Below are positions 31,116 to 42,324 of a DNA stretch of 64,000 nt, one piece after another. The notes below the pieces were generated by a model. That model was not told where the DNA came from. It saw nothing but the letters and a program-made list of their open reading frames with translations, and searched no databases. A program made the position numbers and the translations under genes. This stretch comes from Paramacrobiotus metropolitanus (taxonomy: Eukaryota > Tardigrada > Eutardigrada > Parachela > Macrobiotidae): positions 62,001 through 126,000 of the forward strand of contig NW_026570262.1 of the NCBI RefSeq assembly GCF_019649055.1, read 5' to 3'. Each line of letters begins with the position of its first letter. The stretch's first letter is position 1.

Positions 31116-33139
31116 ATGAATGTCCCTGATCAGAACCCTCTGACGGCCGGTGTCCACATCAAAGAGGAAGACCTCACCCCCCTGGATCTCGGGATAAATG
31201 GTAATGAGATGTTATTATGGGAGGCCTATCAGGAGTACAAAGTGCTGGGCTACCTGTCCGAGCTGCACACGGGTGCCCAGTGTACCTCCGGGGACCTCCC
31301 CCCAGACACTGAGACTCATGCGGCGTCTTGTACAGCGTTAGACTGGTTAACTCTGCCCGACGACGATCCCTTCATCGTGGAGTACGCGCGCACCACCAGC
31401 TGGCCCGACTCCCTGGGCCTGGGCAGTCCCGAGGCGTTGGCCGATGCCGTCGGGCAGGATGACGTCGGCACCACCGACCTCCCGCCCTACCTCATGGCCA
31501 CCGGGCACCTGGGCTCCCCCCGGCCGGAGGTGGAGTACGGCCAACGGAGTCTGACCAAAGTCAAACAGGAGACGGAGATCCCCACCTTCCCGGCCTTCCC
31601 CGATGGGTTTGACGAGCGGAAATCCGTCACCCCTGACGAGAAGATCACTCGTAATCGCACAGCGGAGAAAGGTTTGATACTTGGCACTGGGAGCGAGCGT
31701 GTTGCGCATTCTCGTGGTAGGGCAATGAGTAAACGCGGGGTGAATGTTTTAGCAGGGTCCAAGAAGGCGGCGGTGAAGAGTAAGTCCTTCAGTCCTAGTC
31801 GGCCGCTGGTGGAACGCCATAAACGCCATTCGGATGATGACGGGGATAGTGTGAGTAGTAATCTGACGGACTACACGGATGGGACGGACGGGTCGGGGAC
31901 GGATGGGAGTAATCACGCTGCGGATGGGCGGGTGTCCACGGATGGACGACGGAAGATGTCGCGACGCGATGTGGAGGGGATGCTGGCCGCCGCGGAGCAC
32001 GGGGGTGCTGGGGATGCGGGATTGCCGTCCTTGCCGAAGATTCCTACTGTGCCCTTTGCCGAGAATGCCAAGCGACAGCGCCGTGACGTGTAAGTACACA
32101 CTACACAGTTACTGTCGATAACATATTTGAAAACACTGTTTTATATGTAGTTTTTATGATTTTTAATCTTTTTGGAATAACTTTTAGTCATTCTGTGTTT
32201 TTATTATGTAATAATTTGCTGCGATTTTGGTCATGTTGACTGTTTCAGTTTCCCTGAACTACAGGAAAATTTTTCTTGACTTTTAAATAATTCGACAAAA
32301 CTTTGTAGGAAATTCCCCAATCAAAGCTACGATTTTCACTTATATTGCACAATAATTGATTGCGGTTATCTTTGCCATCTGTTTCTGTTTTGCAAAATTT
32401 GGGAATATTTTCTGTTTACTTTTATTGAGTGTTTTTATTAATGTGCTTATTGAAAGTGTTATCGCGAGCAGTGTTTTGTCAACAAGTACTCTTGTTAGCA
32501 CTTAGCAGCAGTAAATTTTTCAGTTACAGCGAAATGAATACGCTGTTGAGTATAGACGATTCCGTAGCATAGTGGCTGTGCATACTCATAGCGATATCGT
32601 TTAATTCTACAGCAGTGTGTGCAAGCCAATTTAATATAACCTATGCGCAAATATCCAGTTAAATTAATTCTAATTTTTTTTTGCTGCATTGCAGTTCCAT
32701 GTCCGCACCGGCTGTGGCCGCCCGCGAACTCCGTCTGAAAAAGAAACAACGCGAGGAGCATCTGATCACCGAGTGCATGGACCTGAAAGCGGAAGCGGAG
32801 ACGATGGAACGCGACATGCGGGAGGCGCGCGCCCAACTGGACCGCCTGCGGGAGGACGCGGCCTACCTGCGCAGTCTGGTCAAGTCGCAGCAGTCCGTGG
32901 TGGATCTGCTGCAGTACCTGCAGAACGCCCCCTTCTTCAACAAGGACGGCCACACGGAGCCGGGCCTGCGTCTGGACGGGCGCAGTATCCTGCGGCAGAT
33001 CAGCGGCAGCGCCCAGGACGAGAAGACGGCCAAGAAGGAGCAGGCCAAGGAGATCGGCGGCATCTGTCTGCACATTAACGGCTCCAGTATCACCCTGCAT
33101 TTATGCTCGCACTGCAGCAGTGAGGCTGGCTCGAAGTAG
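31116..33139 (+). CDS. CREBZF/Zhangfei-like bZIP transcription regulator
   Basis: Two exons, 31116-32089 and 32695-33139, splice in phase 2 to 472 residues. The start is the ATG at 31116 (MNVPDQN); the frame is open upstream from a GTG. The N-terminus is acidic and proline-rich (e.g. VHIKEEDLTPLDLG), suggesting an activation domain. The intron falls inside the basic region: AKRQRRDV / SMSAPAVAARELRLKKKQ. The leucine zipper follows, with alternating LITECMDL, AQLDRLREDAAYLRSL and VVDLLQYL. The C-terminus GGICLHINGSSITLHLCSHC resembles the conserved Cys-containing tail of CREBZF, and the AARxLRLKKK basic region matches that family. CREBZF members bind partners (HCF-1, ATF-type factors) more than DNA. 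This copy is longer than the vertebrate protein. It is the parent of three truncated copies farther right. Confidence 0.8.
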
Positions 33140-34388
33140 TCCGCTGTGATGATGATTGGAGCGCATTGCTGTGTGGATATTTTGTGTATTTATGTAGGTA
33201 GTTTTTTTCTCTCGAGGGATGATGCTTTTGATATTAACACTTTTGATTACTGACGCAGGTTGGTAGTATTTTGCGTTAGAGCGTCTTGGGAGATTCCCAA
33301 GATGGATTTCGTGTTTTGTTGGGTGTACTTTCTTCTCGCTTGTACATACGCGGAAAATCTGTCCAGAATGATCATATTGAATTATGTCGCTGTTAATGTC
33401 ATTTCAGGTGCTCTGTAATAGTTCTTTGCCGCAGATTTATTTTGTTCGTGTATTCCATTCCGCTAGTGGATTCTGTTGAGGAGCGAATCATTTTCTCCGA
33501 TCGCAGTTAATAATAAAATTAGGACGAAAAATTTGTATATCGATTATCGCGTAATCGGAGCGGATTTTGTTCTGCTGCGAAGTGTGATAGAAACAAAGGT
33601 ATATTTTATTTTCTTTTCATCTTGTGCAACAAAACGGCAGAAACTAGAAAACGCTGATGTAGATCGTAGTGCAATCACCGGCACCAGTTCGCTTCAACAA
33701 GTCTGACAACAGGTACCGAATTCCACGTACAGATTAGACAGTTAAGTCTTTAACGAACAACGTTTGCATAAAATTACCTTTAACGTTCTTCGTTTCTGCA
33801 CCACATAATTACGTCGCAAAATCAAGTCACACTGCAGGCTACAGTTACAAGAATCGCTGAAAATAAATCTACTGAAAGCATCTCGCAGAATCATAACGAC
33901 AACGAAACTACTTACTTACCATATACACCTGAGTCCTGACACCCTGTAGGTCATGGTAAAAATGAAATTGCTGCAGTTTTTGTTAATGTACTGTACTAAT
34001 TTTTGTTAATTTAATTAATTTCTTATCAACATCTTGCGTTCGTACTAACAGTAACATCACTTCTATCCATGTTGCGCTAACAAGTAGGAAACACAATCTA
34101 AACCAAACAACTGGCTAACAGCTATTTACAAAGAAGCTTCTCTCAAGTTGTTTTATACACAGGTTAGAGATACCAAATCGACGGAACAAGACAACTATTT
34201 TTCAGATCCAGGAATGAAATGTTAAAAAACGAGATTATTTCTGTCCCGAGTAACTATGAAACTGGATTGAGTGCACTAATAAGAGAAGTAGGGATACCTT
34301 CCAATCACGCACAGCTGTCAGCAACCACGCGCAACAGCAGTTACCCTCTTTACACACACTCCGAACGGTGACGTTCCACCTCCTTCCA
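33140..34388. other. Intergenic; 3' UTR of the bZIP gene, then nothing recognised
   Basis: The first 400 nt are also present after the pseudogene at 39468-39919, marking them as part of the duplicated bZIP unit. An AATAAAAT signal occurs near 33511. No further gene is seen. Confidence 0.5.
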
Positions 34389-36229
34389 TTATTTCTTCTC
34401 GCCAACGAAACGACCTTGATCATCGCGTGGCATGGTATCCGCGAAGAGCCTACAACCGGAACACACAATACTCACAACAAGATCCAATGGACGCAAAATC
34501 AGATAACCGCTTCGATCTTCTTTACTGCATAAACAATAAACTGTGCCAGAAAGTTTTAAACTTAATTTCAAGTTTCAAAGAATCTTATCTGGTTCCCGAA
34601 TACTACTCACTTGGCAGCTGCGCTCAGCTCTTCACGCGCGGTCTCATGAGTCTTCACGAACTGGCCATCTGCGTCACGCGGATGCTCCTGTCAAAATCAA
34701 CTTGTCATAAATTAAAAATCGCAATGAAATTATCATCAGTCAAATGGAAATCTAATTATCACTACTTAGTATATGATTTTATAGACCGGCTTGCATACGA
34801 CACACGATAACACCCCAGTTAAGGAGTTAAGTATAAATAGAATAAAAATTCTGCGCAGTACCGCGGGATCAAATTGATTATCCTTCACGAACTGGCCACT
34901 TTTGCCACGCGGATGATCCTGCCGAAATAAAACCAAACCATTATTAATTATGATATTTTATTAAAGCAATAATAGGAATTAGGAAGTATTAATAATAAAG
35001 CTACAAGAACGGCTTCCGTGTACATACTCGTACTTACTTTAAGTATGCAATAGTACGTATAATTACTTATATTATAAGTTATAACACCCAATTGACCGCA
35101 GCAAAATAAGTACTGTACACAGTAAACAGTGTACACTGTAGTGACTGTACTGAGTGTATATAGATAGTACTGTATACTGTATAGTAGAAAGGATATAAAA
35201 GTTAAAACCATTTACCCGGGCCGTTTCCCTGTACTGCTGCCGTCACCCGCCCGGAGTGTGACTTTTACAACATACAACAGTACAGTACATTAAACCTCCA
35301 GCCGGGAGACAGCAGCAGCACACCGAGTAGAATGGTTTTCCCCACCATGGTACATGTACATTAAAAAAATAAAAATAATATTACTGCCCACTGCGCAGTA
35401 CCTCAGGGTTAAAATCGTTTTTCTCCACGAACTGGCCCTCTTCGTCGCGCGGATGATCCTGTCAAAATCGAAACCAAATTATCAGCATCATGTACTCTAA
35501 AAATCGTTTAACTTTTCAAACGCAGTTAGCCGAATTGTCGTTAGTAGTCTGTCGTGCCTTAATTAACACAAAATCCGATGTCCTACTGTAATACGGCGCT
35601 CTTTAATACAACGAAAATCAGCAAAATCGGCGTCGAATACGACAATCAACAGCGGACGCAGATACACCGGGCACAATTTTATAAGAAAGGTTACGATTGA
35701 TACGTTTTTAACTTCTAAACATCAGACCTACCTCCTAAGCACTACTGCTCGATCGTACTTATATTCGAAACTGAAAACTAAATCTAAGCCTTTGATTTTC
35801 CATTTCTAGCAGTTTAAAAAATTTTAGATTTATACATTTATCCATAAAAGCACATTCGTATCAAGTCGTTTCAGGTAAGTTTTAAAATGCAAAAAAATAA
35901 GCCGTAAGAACACTGTAAAATCAGTGTACTTACTAGTTACTACTTACACAAACTTTACTAATCGTGGATTGTAAATTCCACTACCAAGTAGACATTGACT
36001 ACGTACACAATGCAACCGCGGTTTGTGAGCTTTCTGTGAGTTGCAGTGTGATTGAATTTGAATGTAACTAATTTTGTTTGGTACGATGATGATCATCATA
36101 TGAACATCCCAGTAGACAATAAATAAAACATAACACAGTACTGCGTAGTACAGCCTGTACCTCAGGATTAAACTGGTTAAAGAGCCGAGCCCCATCATTT
36201 CCGGTGGTTTGGCTTTCTTTCTTCGACAT
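34389..36229 (-). CDS. Small HPRD..GQFV tandem-repeat protein, unrecognised
   Basis: Five short exons, all with canonical splice sites, join in frame to 106 residues: 36161-36229, 35402-35458, 34862-34918, 34611-34687 and 34389-34449. Exon 1 begins MSKKESQTTGNDG and ends FNQFNPE. Exons 2 and 3 are each 57 nt, phase 0 on both sides, and encode DHPRDEEGQFVEKNDFNPE and DHPRGKSGQFVKDNQFDPA. Exon 4 encodes EHPRDADGQFVK plus a helical stretch ending SAAAK. Exon 5 has a fourth, shorter copy, MPRDDQGRFVGEKK, then the stop. The protein is hydrophilic, charged and without a signal peptide or membrane helix, so it is probably soluble and partly disordered. The four-fold repetition and intact phases across five exons make chance unlikely. 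I recognise no family. Confidence 0.75.
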
Positions 36230-37243
36230 GTTGAAACTTCGGATGTTCCGACCTAAATTGTCACAAACCCACGACTGAAAATATCGGAATTAAAATCAAA
36301 GGTGATACGGAATATTCCACACGTTTATTTCAGAATGCTGAAATGGAACTGCGCAGACACTTTATTTGCCGATACCGTTGCGCGGGGGGGATTTTATAGT
36401 AGATGCCGGGGAAATACATACGGTAGAAGTGACCGTATACCGTATAGGCATATGCGTATGCAAAGTACTTTTGGACGGATTTTCCCTTTAATATGTTTAG
36501 TTTATGTCCATACGGAAATCTTACGCTGCTGTGCCTTCCAATAGTCGCTGCGCGCAATGCGGACTGGTCGTGTTCGAGTGGCCAACCACAATTGCGTATG
36601 AGACTTAGAAATTTTTGGCGAGCAGAGTTTTGGCTTCATTTTATTTATTTTTTCTTATAATTTCTTATGCTTTTATGTTTTTGTTATGCTTATCCTTACG
36701 TTTTTTGTTACAGTATTCTTTTTCCTACCTTCTTGAGTTTTTCAGGTTCAGTCGTTTCTACATAATGCATTATGTAGAAATAAGTATGCGATAGTATACA
36801 TCCGGTAGTACATGGTGTATTACATCGCTTGCACTTACGTTAATATGCTAGTAAAATTGTAATTGTAATAGGAATAGCGGTCTATGGCAAACCGCCTCGT
36901 AGACCTCCATGCTGAACGAAATTCTCTTAAATCGCAAATCAAACGTTTCTTTCAAAACTTTTTGCTTATAGACTTTTCGTTTTCAAATTTAACTTTTTTT
37001 TCTGCATTTTTTAAGCTGTGGTACGCACGGATTGTATGAATTTGAACAAATCGAAAAAACACCAAACCTGCAGGGGTTGCCCAATGCGCAGCTGTTTTGG
37101 TAATTCCACAAACTGCTTTTCAAAAGCGCCTCCTGGCATACAGTAAGTGGCGTACGTGGAACAGTGCGGAATTTCTATGTGGAATTTCATTTAGTTATTT
37201 TTTGTGTTTGAAACAGCTGATGTTTCCGTTTTAATTTATCCAG
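36230..37243. other. Intergenic, no supported gene
   Basis: This is the upstream flank of the repeat-protein gene. It is AT-rich with chance frames. A possible plus-strand exon-like stretch around 37015-37099 (frame reading YEFEQIEKTPNLQ) ends at a GTAATT donor but does not join in frame to the next candidate. Confidence 0.3.
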
Positions 37244-37375
37244 GAATTGCTGTTTGTTAGATTATACATGCAAACAAACAAAGAACGATTGAATTTATTG
37301 AAAACAGAATTGGAAATGAAATTACAAAAACTATGTTTTGGAGATAATGTTAATCCCCCTAATGATGCGAAAACG
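37244..37375 (+). CDS. Possible isolated exon (coding-like, splice-bounded)
   Basis: This 132-nt stretch is bounded by an acceptor (TTTATCCAG) and a donor (ACG/GTGGGT), is open in phase 0 and reads like a charged helix (e.g. RLNLLKTELEMKLQKL). No partner exon with matching phase was found, and no family is recognised. It may be a relic of a broken gene or a chance frame. Confidence 0.2.
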
Positions 37376-38793
37376 GTGGGTACTTCCTGTTTTGGTGTAA
37401 AATTAAACAGCTTAATCACTTGTAGTCCCATTATACTAACCGTTAGCAGTTAACTGATTTATGGTTTCGGTAAACTCGCTGATTAGTTATTTGTAAGTTG
37501 TTGAACGTGGTTCGTGTTAGTGTACCGATAGCGATAGGTATGTAGGTATCTGTACAGAGCGTAATTTCGCAATATACTTTCAGCACGGTCACAAAATTAC
37601 AGTAATTCTCTCCCTTGTTCTTTCCTTTATTTTTTTCGCTTAAAAATACCTCAATAAATGCTTGATAATTCAACATCAGTTGAACTCTACGAACGAACTA
37701 AGTGCACTCAAAAGTGGTTTTAAGGCGCGACACCCAGTTTCCAAAGTACTTAACAAATTTTTAACGAGGAATTCTGCTTGCCACTTTCCTCAATAGGTGA
37801 AATTTGGCATAAATCGTCGCAATCGGTGAGGCGTAGCCCCGCGTAGGTGTAGAAAGCAGAATTAATTAAAAGATCAAAACGAATTATGTTTGTTTTCCAC
37901 ATTTATTACCGGGATAATAATGCAGTGCATTCAGTCTCTCCCAGTGTTAGAACCACGGTAGATGTCTCTACGAAAAAAGTCGCTTAAATAGCTTTTCAAG
38001 AAAGACAATCTGGATTTGTAGCCCGGGGAGGAATGCAGGGGGAACAGTCACGATGACTCTCTTCCAGTTCTCAAGGGTCACAAAATTTACCAGTGCCTCG
38101 AATCTCTCGAAGTCAGGATATTTTCTGAAGGTAATATGACGTTAGAATTCACTTAACCTGGCACCCATAGATTACGGATTGATGGCGATTTTTTAGCAAA
38201 TTTTTAATGGAAACATCGGACAACGCTTCGCGATTTGTTCAGTGCTGCGCACTGACCCCTGCCGGTTTAAAAAATCCCACCGTATTCCAAATTGTTTTTT
38301 GTTTCTTAAGATTAATTTGTGGTGATAGCTGCTAGAAAGGGCTTTCAAACAAAACGGCTCCAGGAATGCAACATGCACGGAAATGATTGCAATAAAAATT
38401 TATAAAGAAACTGGAAACAAACTGCAAAATCACCCTCTGTAATATGAAAAAAGTAACCAGTACTTGTATGTTAAATAATATGGGTTTTTTCTTTAATAGC
38501 CAGAATATGAGCGAACTTTATTTCGGCGCGAAACCTGAAGATATTTATTTGTAATTATGCTACAGATAATTTGAAAATCGATACAGTGATGGCCAGTTGG
38601 CCACCAGGAAAACCTGTGACAGAATTCTGAAGGGTCTGCACCGGAAGAACACACCCTGCCGAAACATGACGAAATATCATGGCACCCATGCGCAGCACCG
38701 CGACGTCGCTGCCAGGTACGGCGGTATACAGTGTTTCGACCGAACTTCGTTTGACGTATGCCGCCCAAGTCGTGGAAGGAGCGGGATGAAACA

Positions 38794-38895
38794 ATCCCAA
38801 AGAGGTACTGGATTTGGCATTATCTCTGTGCAGCTAGCAACAATATTGTTGCTAGCTGCATAGAGATAATGCCAAATCCAGTACCTCTGTGGGAT
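38794..38895. repeat. Near-perfect 102-bp palindrome
   Basis: The arms 38794-38844 and 38845-38895 are reverse complements with two mismatches and no spacer, centred on CAATATTG. Just after it, GGGATAAAGTGCAT is directly repeated, and a further 20-bp perfect palindrome (centre ATTAAT) lies at about 38925-38944. No transposon gene is nearby. Confidence 0.95.
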
Positions 38896-39467
38896 AAGTG
38901 GGATAAAGTGCATTTTGGGATAAAGTGCATTAATGCACTTTAATGTCACGGTGTGGCTTGACTGAATATTATTATCGTAACTCTATAATTTACTGTATAC
39001 TTAAGCACTGCATATTTTATTTCTGTATTTCGTTAATATCCTACATTATACAGACTAAACTCAGTTTCTGCGCTCGGAACCACGCGTGAATATATTAATG
39101 TCGCGAAACTTGCGTGCACCACGAAAGTTAGATAATTGATCGCGTTTTTTTCTACCTTCTGTTTTTGATTTTGAAAATTCGAGCAGATTTTCAGTTACTT
39201 CTGTAGATTGCTTTTAAATTTTAATAGTCTGGTTATTGAAGCCGTAATTGCGATTTGCGAGCACTGTTTTGTCGGTAAGCACTCTTTTTAGCAGCAGCAG
39301 CAGTAAATTTCAGTCATAGAGGTATGAATACCCTGTTCGGGAAAGAGATTCTGTAGGGTAGAGGCTGTACACGGCGATATTGTTTGAGGTATAATGTGGA
39401 AACCATCTTAATAAAATTGCAGACTTATGCAGGGACAAAATAAAATGTGATTTTTTTTGCATTCCAG

Positions 39468-39919
39468 ATCCATGTCCGCACCGGCAGTGGCCGCCCGCGA
39501 GCTCCGTCTAAAATAGAAACAACGCGAAGAGCAGCTTATCACCGAGTGCATGGACGGTGGCCCTGAAAACGGAAGCGGAGATGATGGGGCGTGACATGCG
39601 GGAGGCGCGCGCCCAGCTGGACCGCCTGCGGGAGGACACGGCGTACCTGCGCAGTCTGATCAAGTCGCAGCAGTCCGTGGTGGATCTGCTGCAGTACCTG
39701 CAGAACGCCCCCTTCTTCAACAAGGACGGCCGCCCGGAGCCGGGCCTGCATCTGGACGAGCGCAGTATCCTGCGGCAGATCAGCGGCAGCGCCCAGGACG
39801 AGAAGACGGCCAAGAAGGAGCAGGCCAAGGAGATCGGCGGGATTTGTCTGTACATCAACGGCTCCAGTATCACCATGCATTTATGCTCGCACTGCAGCAG
39901 TGAGGCCGGCTCGAAGTAG
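39468..39919 (+). pseudogene. bZIP pseudogene copy 2 (second exon only)
   Basis: This is homologous to exon 2 of the CREBZF-like gene at 32695-33139, with its own acceptor (TTCCAG) and the same stop. The basic region is broken by an in-frame TAG at 39514-39516 (LRLK-stop). Seven extra bases, GGTGGCC at 39556-39562, shift the frame. The zipper and Cys tail downstream remain open and very similar to the parent. Intron-like and 3' flanking sequences match the parent too, so it is a DNA-level duplicate, not a processed copy. No first exon was found. Confidence 0.9.
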
Positions 39920-40249
39920 TCAAGTGTGATGTGGAGCGTGTGTGGATAATTGTGTATTTACGTAGGTAGTTTTTTCTGGAGGGATGAACATTTACTTTTG
40001 AATTTTGATTACTGACGCCGGTTGGTAGTGTTTTTGGGGATTTCAAGATGGATTTCTTGTTGGCTGGGTTTATTTAATCTCGCTTGTACATTTGCGTGGA
40101 AAACTCTGTTCAGAGTATTCATATTGAATAGGTTTGTGTCGCCGCTGTTGTTTCCGATTAGTTTAGATCATTTCTTCGCCACAATTTTATTTTGTTCGTG
40201 TGTTCATTCCGCTAGTTCGTTCTGCTGGGGAACAGACCATTTTCTTTGA

Positions 40250-41440
40250 TTAATAAAAAAACCATAGTACGAGGAATTTCCGTATGGAGCATTTAAAATC
40301 GATGAGTACTAAATTACTAATCACAACGAGTACGGCAACGAGTGCGAGTTTCCGTAACAGTATGATGCCTAGAGTACTCGTCTCTTAGTAAAAGTACCGA
40401 ATAAAAATCAGAACATTGTACTCGCACAGGACATATTTATAAGTTGCGCTGTACGGGTACCTTCCAGGCCTGGAGAATGTTGGTGTGGCCGGGAACTCGC
40501 CTCGTTGACGTTGAGTATGCAGAGAGCTATAAACTGGAAATCAAAAGGTCATGATCATGGCCTAATGTATTAAGTACTGTAATCAAGGAAACAGTTATAC
40601 AGATGAATAGATTGATCTGGCGTAGCCCACACTCATTTGATTGAGTCATTTTAACCAATCAACACTTCAGAAACTGTGCAGTTCAATTCAGTTCAAATCA
40701 AGGCTTGGAGTCGGATTACCCGTCCGCCCCGTAAGGTTGATAATTAAACAAGGAATAACTACTGTGCGCCTCATTGTATAAAAACACAAAAATACTTTAT
40801 AAATAGAGCAAGCTTTAACTAGTACACAACTCGGGTTGCACCAAGACGTCCAAGCCGAAGAAACAAAAGAGAGCCCGAAAACACCTTTGGCGCATGTAAA
40901 AATAAGATTGTCTCAGCCATCTCGATTCGGTGGGCGGAGCATACGCTCAAAACAGATCCCTCTATTTTGTCAAGTTTCACTATTATGTCATTCTGTAATA
41001 TATAAGCAACAGTCTTTAAATTTACAGTGTTTACAGCTTTAGTGAGGTGATGGCGTTAAAAGTGTTGCGTTTCGTCTGGGAGCACCTATCGTCGTTCGTT
41101 TGTGGCGGTCTGGTCGACAAGCCGGGCCGTCACGGCTCCGTGGTAGACGCTCAGCCGGGAGACTGCCACAGTCCACACTCCACAGCACGATGGAATCACT
41201 AGGGTAGAATTCACTTGTGCCTTAAAGACTGCAGTTACTTGTATGTGATACGAGACTTACTAAAATTATGAAAAGTCATAAGCCTGAAAAGGTACCACAA
41301 AGAAAAAGTAGCTACAAATGTACAGAATGTCGTTTGGAGATATGTTAGCCGCGCTGACTGATTTAGGATTTGATTTACAGCGTGAAGGAAGTAGGAAATA
41401 AATGGATGTTAATAATAATAAATGCACCGATGTATAAAAT
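40250..41440. other. Intergenic, no gene recognised
   Basis: Apart from the duplicated 3' flank of the bZIP pseudogene at the start and a stretch from about 41334 that matches the 3' flanks of the coiled-coil genes (45391 and 61121), nothing is recognised. Confidence 0.4.
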
Positions 41441-41688
41441 CAATTTCATATATTTTTATATAACAAGCGGCAGGTATCGTACTGCTCCGTTTTAATAAAT
41501 GGTACTTCCCCGGATCTGTGCGAATACAAATTGGCTTCGTGGTATGTTAAGCCGAGGTGGCACAAGCATCCCAACAGAAAGTGGAATTTACAGACCTGCT
41601 CGTCGCAGAAGTTCTGCATCCAGTGCATTATCTGGCCATGCTGCGTCTGCATAAACGTGATGATCTGACACAGTTGCGTCTCCACGAT

Positions 41689-41760
41689 ACCCATCCGCTT
41701 CTCCAAGTTGGTCATCTGCGTCTCGAGACGCAGATGACCAACTTGGAGATGCGGATGGGT
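41689..41760. repeat. 72-bp zero-spacer palindrome in the coiled-coil pseudogene
   Basis: The arms 41689-41724 and 41725-41760 are reverse complements with one mismatch, joined at TCTC/GAGA. One arm is normal coiled-coil gene sequence (the RMG heptad region); the other is its inverted duplicate. Confidence 0.95.
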
Positions 41761-41988
41761 GATGGAGCTCCATCACACCCATCTGAGTACTGATGGTGGT
41801 CATCCATTCCGCCAGCACCTGGAGGGGCGCCTCTTTCCCTTTCAGCACGCCATGGAGGAGAACGAGGCGCACTTCCAGGCGCTGGCGCACCGTTTCTTCC
41901 AGGACCTTCTCGATCTTCCCCAGGCGCTTCCACAGCTGGCAGTACGCCTTGTTGTAGTCCTGCGGGAACTCATTCGTCTCGCGAAACG

Positions 41989-42036
41989 CCTTGTAAAAGC
42001 AATGGCGCGCTAGAGCGCGCCACTGCTTTTATAAGG
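41989..42036. repeat. 48-bp palindrome in the coiled-coil pseudogene
   Basis: The 23-nt arms 41989-42011 and 42014-42036 have a 2-nt spacer and two mismatches. The left arm corresponds to the YCFYKEF codons of the intact gene. Confidence 0.9.
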
Positions 42037-42189
42037 AGTTTGCTAGCCGCTTGTTGATGCAGCACTTCCAGCCGCGCACGTTGCGTCTTCAGTTACCATT
42101 GCACGTCGTCCACAGCCGGTGCGGCCTGGGCCGGCTCCATCTTCGATAGCTCCTCCGACTTGTTTTTCGAAGCGTCAGCGGCACTCGCT

Positions 42190-42250
42190 GCCTTCGGCAG
42201 GTCCACCTCCAGCTGCCGCTGCTGCAGCTGGAGGTGGACCTGACGAAGGC
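42190..42250. repeat. 61-bp inverted repeat in the coiled-coil pseudogene
   Basis: The arms 42190-42216 and 42224-42250 are 27 nt with one mismatch around a 7-nt loop (CGCTGCT). The sequence corresponds to the QLEVELPKA codons. Confidence 0.92.
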
Positions 42251-42324
42251 CGCCATGCTGGATAAACGTTGGCCTTCGTCCGCTACGCATACTACGCAAC
42301 AGGTTCTCGCGCACATGCTCCTAA

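Larger units (their letters stand above)
41500..42320 (-). pseudogene. Degenerate coiled-coil gene copy 1, broken by palindromes
   Basis: Fragments in several minus frames match the intact coiled-coil genes. Near 42250-42100, LEVDLPKAASAADASK...PAVDDVQW corresponds to LEVELPKATKALDGSR...MDRVRW. Near 41715-41520, MTNLEKRMGIVETQ and CHLGLTYHEANLY correspond to the RMGxLE heptads and the C-terminal LGHLGMAYNDMQYY. Between them the order is interrupted by three inverted duplications, each centred in the gene, plus frameshifts. It cannot encode a full protein. Confidence 0.8.

Noticed and set aside
32495-33100. Antisense frame of 201 residues opposite the bZIP exon 2, conserved in copies at 39539, 43985 and 59568
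   Set aside because: It recurs only because the bZIP exon itself is duplicated. The antisense reading has no independent signature.
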